Source: an uncultured Spirochaetales bacterium (GTDB lineage: Bacteria > Spirochaetota > Spirochaetia > Sphaerochaetales > Sphaerochaetaceae). Taken from it: a stretch of DNA of 38,457 nt. Position numbers and translations under genes: made by a program. The stretch is from positions 1 to 38,457 of the forward strand of contig CASDPA010000020.1 of assembly GCA_949282255.1 (NCBI GenBank). The letters are read 5' to 3'. The notes beneath the pieces are model-generated. The model had not been told where the DNA came from, did not search any database, and saw only the letters and a list, made by a program, of their open reading frames with translations. Each line of letters begins with the position of its first letter. Positions within the stretch are counted from its first letter, which is position 1. This document shows positions 32,849 to 38,457 of the stretch, one piece after another.

Positions 32849-33208
32849 TTATAGTTTACCTAATGATTCCAATCCTTTTAAAACACATCCATCAATGAAT
32901 GGAACACCCTTTTCGCCCAACAGCGCCTTTATCTCATCACTGCCCGCCCCCGGCTGTATTATGACAGCAGGAATGTTCTTCGAACAGGATTTTATAAGCT
33001 CCAGTCCTTTCACCGGATGGATGCACAGGTCAAGCACATCGAAATCCGAAGGAACATCATCAATGGACGCAAGTTCCTTCCCGACAGAAAAAACCACGTA
33101 CCCTGAATCCTGCAGGGCCTTTTTTATCTTGAAGGCGTACTTCTCCTCGTTGACCGTATCTCCGGCAACCACGAAAACCTTATTCTGCAAAAGCTGTTCA
33201 ACAGTCAT
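32849..33208 (-). CDS. CoA-binding domain protein (YccU-like)
   Basis: A 119-aa protein; ATG at 33208 follows TTTTAGGAGGAAAG, so the longer frame to 33268 is not used. It is a single Rossmann-like CoA_binding_2 domain: NKVFVVAGDTVNEEKYAFKI (about 9-28), GYVVFSVGKE, DFDVLDLCIHPVKGLELIKSC and a late IPAVIIQPGAGSDEIKALL. The family is widespread, about 120-150 aa, and binds CoA or a related nucleotide; its physiological role is not settled. Confidence 0.8.
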   Translation of the reverse strand: MTVEQLLQNKVFVVAGDTVNEEKYAFKIKKALQDSGYVVFSVGKELASIDDVPSDFDVLDLCIHPVKGLELIKSCSKNIPAVIIQPGAGSDEIKALLGEKGVPFIDGCVLKGLESLGKL

Positions 33209-33264
33209 CTTTCCTCCTAAAAATGTCGTCCCCCCATATGATGCCGTCCACATAAGGGGCACAC

Positions 33265-33594
33265 TCAATCTTCTCCAACCTTGTTACCAACACTTTCAAC
33301 AAGATCCTCAACCTTGCCGCCAAAGCTTTCAATGGCCTCTTCCGCCTTGTCTCCGGCATTCTCAAAAACCCTTGTAACACTTTCCGCCGAAGATTCTATC
33401 CCATTCTCAAGGCTGTCAGCCTGTTCGGTAAAAAGCGATTCGGCCCTGACCATGATGACCTCCACCTCATGTTCGACAGCAGATGTATTGAAACCTGATG
33501 TGACAAAGATATAAGCCAGATAAACCGCAGATGCAACCAGTGCCACGCATAAAATCAAAATGACCGCCTTTACAACCCCTCTAATAACTTTCAT
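33265..33594 (-). CDS. Small membrane protein with amphipathic helical tail
   Basis: A 109-aa protein; the ATG at 33594 gives basic MKVIRGVVK followed by one membrane helix (about 10-32, AVILILCVALVASAVYLAYIF). The rest is Glu/Ser/Val-rich amphipathic helix with recurring 'SV...ENAGDKAEEAIESFGGKVEDLVESVGNKV', which looks like a coiled coil or lipid-surface helix. No family assigned. Likely inner-membrane anchored with a periplasmic tail, or a secreted helical protein. It has its own promoter in the 45-bp gap behind the radical SAM gene. Confidence 0.6.
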   Translation of the reverse strand: MKVIRGVVKAVILILCVALVASAVYLAYIFVTSGFNTSAVEHEVEVIMVRAESLFTEQADSLENGIESSAESVTRVFENAGDKAEEAIESFGGKVEDLVESVGNKVGED

Positions 33595-33604
33595 AACAAC
33601 TTGT

Positions 33605-33633
33605 ACTCTAAATTGCCAATGGGCATTTGTCAA
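33605..33633 (-). promoter_or_regulatory. Promoter of the small membrane protein gene
   Basis: On the minus strand TTGACA (33633-33628), exactly 17 nt, TAGAGT (33610-33605). The ATG is 10 nt after the -10 box without a Shine-Dalgarno, so the leader would be only a few bases. Confidence 0.65.
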
Positions 33634-33639
33634 CAAAGG

Positions 33640-34782
33640 CTATCTGTTGCTGTATCCGGCTATGTATGAAGAAAAGCTCATATGCATCGATTCCTTCACC
33701 TTGGCCCCAAGCTCAACCATCCTCGGTCCCGCATAGGTATAAAACGTCTTTAAGGCACCGCAGAACCTGTAACGTCCTGATCCATCCCGGAATCTTCTAC
33801 AACCGCTGCGGCATATCACATAAGCCTCGCAACGCCTGCAGTCAGAGGGAAGACACTTGCTTTCCTCGATGAACCCGGTCTGCTTCCTCCTTGCATCCAG
33901 GGCTGCAAAATCATCATCTTTGACATTGCCAAGATAATATTTGTCCAAACAATAGAAATCGCATGGATAAACTGCCCCGTCAGCTTCGACCACATAAGAT
34001 ATGTTGCATTTACCGCACATGTCGCAGCTCTCAGGCTTGTAGCCCATGATCATATCCATGAAATTCTCGAAAGTCCGCACCGAAACATAGGTCTCGTTCG
34101 CCATGCTCTCATACCAAAGATCAAACAGACGGCATAAGAACCGTGCATAGGCCTCGGAGGAAAGGTGATACCTTTCACTTCCGTCGGATCCGATCGGGTC
34201 CATGCATGGGATGTACTGCTGATGCATGTAGTTGTGCCCCACAAGGAAATTCCATGCATAATTGGCATTGTCGGCAAGCTCCGCCGTAACGACTGCAAGG
34301 ATATTGAATTCGACCTGATGGCGCTCAAGTATCCTGGTGGAGGAATTGACATACTTGTATGTGGGATTGCCATCCTTGTCCAATCGGTAGATGTTGTTTA
34401 TGGCCGGTCCGCCGTCAAGTGAGATGCCGATCAGAAAATGGTTCTCCTTGAAAAAGTCCGCCCATTTGTCGTCGATCGCAACCCCGTTGGTCTGAAGCGA
34501 ATGGAAGAACCTGGTTTCCGGATGTTCCTTTTCCATGGCTATGAAGCGCTCGAAAAATCCCAGGCCGGCCAAAGTCGGCTCCCCTCCCTGAAAAAGGAAA
34601 AGCACGGCCTCGCTTGCCTGCGCGCTCTTCTCAACCAGGGACCGCGCAATCTCATCGCTCATCACGCCGCGCTCGGGCACACAGCGGTTTTCCTCCTCGT
34701 CCTTGTAGAAGCAGTAGGCGCAATCGAGATTACACGCACCTCCTGCTGGCTTGATCATCACAGTTAGTATCTTTCTTCTCAA
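33640..34782 (-). CDS. Radical SAM/SPASM enzyme, anaerobic sulfatase-maturase-like
   Basis: A 380-aa cytoplasmic enzyme. The TTG at 34782 is chosen: it lies 7 nt after AGGAGG and gives MRRKILTVMIKPAGG. The radical SAM cluster motif is C17-N-L-D-C21-A-Y-C24. FQGGEPTLAG (about 69-78) binds SAM. The C-terminal SPASM region has many Cys (MCGKCNISYVVEADGAVYPC, then CLPSDCRRCEAYVICRSGC) for two auxiliary 4Fe-4S clusters. This is the architecture of anaerobic sulfatase-maturating enzymes, which oxidise Cys or Ser to formylglycine. No sulfatase is encoded in the window, so the target lies elsewhere or differs. Expressed singly. Confidence 0.85.
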   Translation of the reverse strand: MRRKILTVMIKPAGGACNLDCAYCFYKDEEENRCVPERGVMSDEIARSLVEKSAQASEAVLFLFQGGEPTLAGLGFFERFIAMEKEHPETRFFHSLQTNGVAIDDKWADFFKENHFLIGISLDGGPAINNIYRLDKDGNPTYKYVNSSTRILERHQVEFNILAVVTAELADNANYAWNFLVGHNYMHQQYIPCMDPIGSDGSERYHLSSEAYARFLCRLFDLWYESMANETYVSVRTFENFMDMIMGYKPESCDMCGKCNISYVVEADGAVYPCDFYCLDKYYLGNVKDDDFAALDARRKQTGFIEESKCLPSDCRRCEAYVICRSGCRRFRDGSGRYRFCGALKTFYTYAGPRMVELGAKVKESMHMSFSSYIAGYSNR

Positions 34783-35135
34783 TAAACAGCCTCCTAAGAT
34801 TGGTTTCAATAATTAACAGGTCCGCCCGGAAATGTCCCTTTTCCCGTTTGAATCTGAAAATGAATATCCTTAATTTTACCACATGGAGAAAGGCAAAGGA
34901 AAGCAAATCAAGGGAAAAATAGGGTAAAATCGGTATAATTATTCTTACTTATTAATAATAACATATTATGCTGAAACACTTTATGTTTTGCACAAAAATT
35001 AGAAAAAGAAGAATATAAGTACGGCTTCCTAATAAATGGAAAAACAGGCCCGGGCATCAGGCATGAAGGTTTCATTCTTCACCTGTTTATAATATAATCC
35101 AATATAACAAAGCCAAAACAACACGGAGAAAAGAG
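34783..35135. other. Intergenic region between the anSME-like and ACT-domain genes
   Basis: No gene visible. It contains an 8-bp inverted repeat ATTTTACC / GGTAAAAT (34873-34880 and 34923-34930) just before a TATAAT (34935-34940). A further hairpin AAACAGG / CCTGTTT (35042-35048 and 35082-35088) lies just before two overlapping TATAAT boxes (35088-35093 and 35093-35098). These are plausible control elements for the ACT/DUF711 operon. I do not recognise a known riboswitch. Confidence 0.45.
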
Positions 35136-35408
35136 ATGCAGAAATCAATCATCACCGTGGTCGGAAAGGACCAGGTCGGCATCATAAGCAGGGTCTGCAC
35201 ATATCTTGCGGACAACAACATCAATATCCTGGACATCAGCCAGACAATCGTGCAGGGATACTTCAACATGATGATGATCACGGATACGAACAACGCAAAG
35301 AAAGACTTCAACACATTATCCGACGAGCTGGACAGGCTCGGAAGCGATATCGGGGTCATAATCAAGCTTCAGCGGGAAGACATATTCATCAAAATGCAGA
35401 GGATCTAG
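35136..35408 (+). CDS. ACT domain-containing protein
   Basis: A 90-aa protein; ATG follows CGGAGAAAAGAG. It is a single ACT domain: [34 protein letters not shown] (3-36), the typical beta-alpha-beta start with the G-I-I ligand-binding turn. It then has [10 protein letters not shown] and a final helix/strand. ACT domains bind small ligands, usually amino acids. This stand-alone form (UPF0237) sits beside DUF711/UPF0210 genes in many bacteria, exactly as here: the stop is 1 nt before the next start. The ligand is unknown. Confidence 0.88.
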   Translation: MQKSIITVVGKDQVGIISRVCTYLADNNINILDISQTIVQGYFNMMMITDTNNAKKDFNTLSDELDRLGSDIGVIIKLQREDIFIKMQRI

Positions 35409-35409
35409 C

Positions 35410-36774
35410 ATGATCAACATAAACGAAGTAATAGAAACCAACCGCATGATCGAGAAGGAAAACCTCGACGTGAGGACCATAACCCTCGGCATCAGCCTGC
35501 TTGACACCATCACCGACGACATAGACACGTTATGCGAGAACATCTATGCCAAGATCACCGAAACAGCACGGGATCTCATAAAGGTCGGCCGGCAGATAGA
35601 AAAGGAATATGCCATACCTATCATAAACAAGCGCATAAGCGTCACTCCGATCTCGATAATCGGATCATCGGCATGCGAAAGCGAAAAGGATTATGTGAAA
35701 ATCGCAAAGACGCTTGATGAGGCGGCAAAGAAAGTCGGAGTCAATTTTCTCGGGGGATTCTCAGCTCTGCCTGCAAAAGGCATGACCAGATCGGAAGAGC
35801 TGCTGATCAGAAGCATTCCTGAAGCCCTTGCGGCCACCGACAACGTCTGCGCTTCTGTCAACCTTGGATCCACAAAAACCGGAATCAACATGGATGCGGT
35901 AAAACTCATGGGGAGGATCATAAAGGATACCGCCTACAACACCCGCGAGCGGGACAGCATCGGATGCGCGAAGCTTGTGGTGTTCACAAACGCGCCCGAT
36001 GACAATCCGTTCATGGCCGGGGCGTTCCATGGGGTTACGGAGACCGACAATGTGATAAACGTCGGCGTTAGCGGCCCCGGGGTCATCAAAACAGTGCTGG
36101 AGCATGCAAAAGGACTGGATTTCTGCGAGCTTTGCGAAGTTATAAAGAAGACAGCGTTCAAAATCACCAGGCTGGGACAGCTGGTGGCTCAGGAAGCCAG
36201 CCGCCGGCTTGATATCCCATTTGGAATCGTCGACCTGTCTCTTGCACCCACGCCTGCAATCGGGGACAGCATTGCGGAGATTCTGGAGATAATGGGACTT
36301 GAGAAGGTCGGAGCTCCGGGAACAACCGCGGCACTCGCGCTATTGAACGACAGCGTAAAGAAAGGCGGAATCATGGCAAGCCCGTCGGTCGGAGGCCTGA
36401 GCGGTGCGTTCATCCCTGTCAGCGAAGACCATGGCATGATAGATGCGGTGATAAAAGGATCTTTGAACCTCGAGAAACTGGAGGCGATGACATGCGTATG
36501 CTCGGTGGGACTGGATATGATAGCAATCCCTGGAGATACGTCGGAATCCACGATAAGCGGCATAATTGCAGATGAGATGGCAATCGGGATGATAAACCAG
36601 AAAACCACCGCCGCACGCCTTATACCTGTCTGGGGCAAGGGTGTGGGTGAATCGGCGGAATTCGGTGGCCTTTTGGGCTCTGCGCCGATAATGGCGGTGA
36701 ACACCTTCAGCTGCAAGGAATTCATCGACCGGGGCGGAAGGATCCCAGCACCGATCCATAGCTTCAAAAACTGA
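35410..36774 (+). CDS. UPF0210 / DUF711 family protein
   Basis: A 454-aa protein. The start [20 protein letters not shown] followed by [10 protein letters not shown] is characteristic of the UPF0210 (PFL-like, DUF711) family, whose usual length is about 450 aa. Further recognisable segments are [36 protein letters not shown] (about 199-221), [19 protein letters not shown] and [16 protein letters not shown]. The fold is related to pyruvate-formate-lyase-like barrels but the glycyl-radical loop is not seen. Function is not established. Co-transcribed with the ACT protein, which probably senses its ligand. Confidence 0.9.
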   Translation: MININEVIETNRMIEKENLDVRTITLGISLLDTITDDIDTLCENIYAKITETARDLIKVGRQIEKEYAIPIINKRISVTPISIIGSSACESEKDYVKIAKTLDEAAKKVGVNFLGGFSALPAKGMTRSEELLIRSIPEALAATDNVCASVNLGSTKTGINMDAVKLMGRIIKDTAYNTRERDSIGCAKLVVFTNAPDDNPFMAGAFHGVTETDNVINVGVSGPGVIKTVLEHAKGLDFCELCEVIKKTAFKITRLGQLVAQEASRRLDIPFGIVDLSLAPTPAIGDSIAEILEIMGLEKVGAPGTTAALALLNDSVKKGGIMASPSVGGLSGAFIPVSEDHGMIDAVIKGSLNLEKLEAMTCVCSVGLDMIAIPGDTSESTISGIIADEMAIGMINQKTTAARLIPVWGKGVGESAEFGGLLGSAPIMAVNTFSCKEFIDRGGRIPAPIHSFKN

Positions 36775-36800
36775 AAGGAGGCACCTCAGGGTGCCTTCTT
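36775..36800 (+). terminator. Terminator of the ACT/DUF711 operon
   Basis: Immediately after the TGA, AAGGAGGCACC (36775-36785) pairs with GGTGCCTTCTT (36790-36800) around TCAG, an 11-bp stem with one G-T pair and a T-rich 3' arm. It may serve the convergent small gene as well. Confidence 0.75.
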
Positions 36801-36803
36801 GCA

Positions 36804-36968
36804 TCAAACGAACAGTATGTCTTCAGCGTATAGGACGAATAGGAAAAAAGCGGCCACAGAGGCTGAAAAGCAGATTACTATAGGTAATGTTCCGGCGGAA
36901 CCGGATCGGGAATAGACAATAAGACCCGCCCAGATGCAGAAAAAGAAAAGTAAAACAAGCAGATACAT
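36804..36968 (-). CDS. 54-aa two-helix membrane protein
   Basis: A short gene easily missed. The ATG at 36968 is preceded by GGAGGAG at good spacing. The product begins MYLLVLLFFFCIWAGLIVYS (helix 1). A polar turn follows (RSGSAGT), then helix 2 (LPIVICFSASVAAFFLFVLY) and the end AEDILFV. Nearly the whole protein is in the membrane. Family and role unknown; small two-helix proteins often bind and tune larger membrane complexes. Confidence 0.6.
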   Translation of the reverse strand: MYLLVLLFFFCIWAGLIVYSRSGSAGTLPIVICFSASVAAFFLFVLYAEDILFV

Positions 36969-37116
36969 TTTTATTCTCCTCCAGCACTTCCACCATCACA
37001 CCCCGGTTAAATAAATAAAGATACCGGAAAAAGGATACACCTATTATCGATAAAAAGATATACATTAGGTAAAAATAATGATAAAGATACGACGATGGGC
37101 GCATCTTGCCGGAAAT

Positions 37117-37515
37117 TCACTTAAGAAGAAAACATATGTACCGGCCGTCAGGGCAATCACCCTCCGATACGGCCTTGAAGCCATAGCCAGTGTAAAAGCT
37201 TACCGCACCGGCATTAGCCTTAAGGCATTTTAACGATAAGGGACGGCCGAATGTTTTTTCCACATGCCCCAACAGCTTGCGTCCAATCCCCATCATGCGG
37301 TACTTTTCATCGACAGCGAGAAAATGTATGAACGAATCCTCCTGCCAAACAGAAACAAAGCCGGCAACCTCATCATTGATGAAAGCCGCATAAACAGTTT
37401 CTCCCCGTACAGCATCTTCAAATACAGGATGGGATGAGAAACAATCGGTGAAAATCTTTTTGAAAAGAGGGGCTATACGTTTTAATCCATCCCCTTCGAT
37501 TTTCCTGATTACCAT
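37117..37515 (-). CDS. GNAT family N-acetyltransferase
   Basis: A 132-aa protein. The ATG at 37515 begins MVIRKIEGDGLKRI; the longer frame to 37551 is not used. The GNAT fold is shown by VYAAFINDEVAGFVSVW (about 41-57), FIHFLAVDEKYRMMGIGRKLLGHVE (about 62-86; the acetyl-CoA loop is RMMGIG) and AVSFYTGYGFKAVSE (about 103-117). It transfers an acetyl group from acetyl-CoA to an amine that cannot be predicted. Leaderless by the -10 position. Confidence 0.85.
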   Translation of the reverse strand: MVIRKIEGDGLKRIAPLFKKIFTDCFSSHPVFEDAVRGETVYAAFINDEVAGFVSVWQEDSFIHFLAVDEKYRMMGIGRKLLGHVEKTFGRPLSLKCLKANAGAVSFYTGYGFKAVSEGDCPDGRYICFLLK

Positions 37516-37530
37516 ACGCTCATGATAGCA
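37516..37530 (-). promoter_or_regulatory. Extended -10 promoter of the GNAT gene, leaderless
   Basis: On the minus strand TGC-TATCAT (37530-37522) ends 6 nt before the ATG at 37515. TTGTGT (37551-37546) at 18 nt is a possible -35. The element is almost the same as the one before the DUF2804 gene. Confidence 0.6.
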
Positions 37531-37671
37531 GATGAAAAGGCACAAACACAATAAAATCAGGCCTCTTCAATCGGAACATGGTTTTCAGCAAGAATTGGAT
37601 AAAGCATATACGAGCCCGCCTTCATAGGATCACTCCGATAAGGAAATGTTTAAGAATTCCTTGTATTGATT

Positions 37672-37684
37672 TTGCATTATGCAA
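37672..37684. promoter_or_regulatory. 13-bp palindrome, possible operator
   Basis: TTGCAT-T-ATGCAA is a perfect dyad located 50 bp upstream of the -35 box of the QueD-like gene. It could be a regulator-binding site. Confidence 0.35.
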
Positions 37685-37733
37685 GTTATCTGACCATTAT
37701 TTAATAAAACTAATTATTTAATAATAATTATTA

Positions 37734-37762
37734 TTGACAAGTAATATATTCCTTGTTACTCT
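37734..37762 (+). promoter_or_regulatory. Promoter of the QueD-like gene
   Basis: TTGACA (37734-37739), 17 nt, TACTCT (37757-37762), with an extended TG before the -10. The leader is about 35 nt and ends in CAGGAGG. I see no preQ1 riboswitch in this short leader. Confidence 0.5.
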
Positions 37763-37803
37763 TTACATACATAAATCATCTGGAACCAGGAGGACTAAAA
37801 GAG

Positions 37804-38367
37804 ATGAGAAGCATCACCACATTCGATTTGCAATACGCACATAGGTTTTATGGATTCAAAGGAGAAGCCCAGTACCTCCACGGACATACGGGTGTTTTGA
37901 CCATAGAGGTCGAGGATCCGATCAACGAAGGCGTGAATATGGTTTTTCCCTGTAATGAGATACAGAAGACCGCATGGGCTGTCTTGAAAAATTTCGACCA
38001 TGCTCTCGTACTAAGGCATGACGATCCGCTTCTTCCAGCAATTTTGGACGTATACGAAAAGCAGGGGATCAGGAACGGACATCCCAACAATGTGATGAAG
38101 GGCGAGGCCTTCAAAACCGAACTTGCAACCGCATATCCCGACTGCAGGCTTGTGGTCACAAAGGAGACGATGACGGTGGAAGGCATGATCAAGATCGTAT
38201 ACGACCTGCTCAAGGACAAGCTGAACATCTGCAGGATAACCTTCACAAGCGGAGTGAATGCGGCAAGTGCCGAGTTCAAGACAGAAAACAAAATAGACAG
38301 ATGTCCCCTTTGCGGCATAGCGCTCGATGAAAACGGCGTATGTCAGAAATGCGGATATAAATCATGA
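37804..38367 (+). CDS. 6-carboxytetrahydropterin synthase (QueD)-like protein with zinc ribbon, catalytic Cys missing
   Basis: A 187-aa protein; ATG at 37804 follows CAGGAGG, so the longer frame from 37753 is not used. It has the T-fold pterin-enzyme pattern: FDLQYAHRFYGF (about 7-18), the zinc site YLHGHTG (about 25-31), FDHALVLRHDD (about 66-76) and VVTKETMTVEGM (about 118-129). The first His and HGH that bind Zn and the Asp-His and Glu residues are present. The catalytic Cys that precedes HGH in QueD (CxxxHGH) is Ala here (AQYLHGH). The Glu of the PTPS-III type is not in its expected place either. The last 27 residues form a CxxC...CxxC zinc ribbon (RCPLCG, CQKCG) absent from ordinary QueD. 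It is either a divergent pterin enzyme or a binding protein. Confidence 0.75.
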   Translation: MRSITTFDLQYAHRFYGFKGEAQYLHGHTGVLTIEVEDPINEGVNMVFPCNEIQKTAWAVLKNFDHALVLRHDDPLLPAILDVYEKQGIRNGHPNNVMKGEAFKTELATAYPDCRLVVTKETMTVEGMIKIVYDLLKDKLNICRITFTSGVNAASAEFKTENKIDRCPLCGIALDENGVCQKCGYKS

Positions 38368-38387
38368 CTACCGGCTCAGCCGGTAGT
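38367..38387 (+). terminator. Hairpin after the QueD-like gene
   Basis: ACTACCGGC (38367-38375) and GCCGGTAGT (38379-38387) form a perfect 9-bp stem with a TCA loop. It is followed by TTGC, not a T-run. It may be a weak terminator or the end of a mobile or REP-like element. Confidence 0.45.
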
Positions 38388-38395
38388 TTGCTCTG

Positions 38396-38410
38396 ACCCT
38401 ATAAGGGTCT
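38396..38410. repeat. Second hairpin at window end
   Basis: GACCC-TATAA-GGGTC (38396-38410) is a perfect 5-bp stem 8 nt after the first hairpin. The tail to 38457 contains no gene. Two consecutive hairpins are typical of IS200/IS605-type ends and of REP-like repeats, but no transposase is in view. Confidence 0.4.
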
Positions 38411-38457
38411 GGTACCAACCAGCGCGACAGCGCCCTGAATTGTAACGCCACGTGCAC

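Noticed and set aside
36823-37104. 93-aa minus-strand ORF
   Set aside because: It overlaps in another frame the 54-aa ORF that has a clear GGAGGAG site, has no ribosome-binding site of its own, and reads like frame-shifted sequence.
37765-37803. preQ1 riboswitch before the QueD-like gene
   Set aside because: The leader of about 35 nt shows no preQ1-type stem with an A-rich tail covering the ribosome-binding site.
1-38457. CRISPR arrays, tRNA or rRNA genes, prophage or intact IS elements
   Set aside because: No regularly spaced direct repeats, cloverleaf sequences, transposase, integrase or phage structural genes were seen.

Overview
The window looks like a chromosomal stretch of a diderm, moderately AT-rich bacterium, most probably a gut spirochaete of the Sphaerochaeta/Treponema kind. 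That placement is an inference from the gene set (paralogous Wzi-like outer-membrane barrels, an ACT-domain/DUF711 pair, many signal-peptide outer-membrane proteins) and from promoter and start-codon style. No rRNA or tRNA gene, CRISPR array or intact transposase was seen.

Layout. (1) 1-8590: four paralogous outer-membrane proteins of about 575-595 aa with a Wzi-like signature, and a capsular-polysaccharide-type glycosyltransferase coupled to one of them. A strong promoter followed by a terminator, with no ORF between, lies at 2184-2270. (2) 8721-10232: a membrane-anchored parvulin-type chaperone (PpiD/SurA-like) with a strong terminator. (3) 10570-12418: an AT-rich two-gene module, AAA ATPase plus TOPRIM-like protein, resembling anti-phage ATPase/nuclease pairs. 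(4) 12541-16377: a small outer-membrane barrel coupled to a lipoprotein metallophosphoesterase, a DUF2804 protein, an unknown membrane protein and an HD-domain phosphohydrolase.

(5) 16656-31233, the most interesting part: an 18-gene, minus-strand, tightly packed operon that I read as a complete but unusual chaperone-usher pilus system. In transcription order it has a Cys-rich secreted protein whose mature N-terminus resembles the chaperones, a 1164-aa usher-like protein with five extra N-terminal membrane helices and a long acidic linker, five pilin-like subunits, a periplasmic chaperone, nine more secreted subunits (one about twice the usual size, a tip candidate), and a second chaperone. 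The operon has a consensus-like promoter, and 48 bp upstream of its -35 box is a run of 12 C (12 G on the coding strand), a typical substrate for phase variation.

(6) 31597-38367: housekeeping and accessory genes: an FAD/NAD oxidoreductase, a CoA-binding protein, a small membrane protein, an anaerobic sulfatase-maturase-like radical SAM enzyme, an ACT-domain protein plus UPF0210/DUF711 protein, a 54-aa two-helix membrane protein, a GNAT acetyltransferase and a QueD-like pterin enzyme that lacks the catalytic Cys and carries a zinc ribbon. The window ends in two consecutive hairpins.

Regulatory style. At least six genes have a -10 box placed 6 or 7 nt before the ATG with no Shine-Dalgarno, implying leaderless mRNAs. 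Genes inside operons have clear AGGAGG-type sites.
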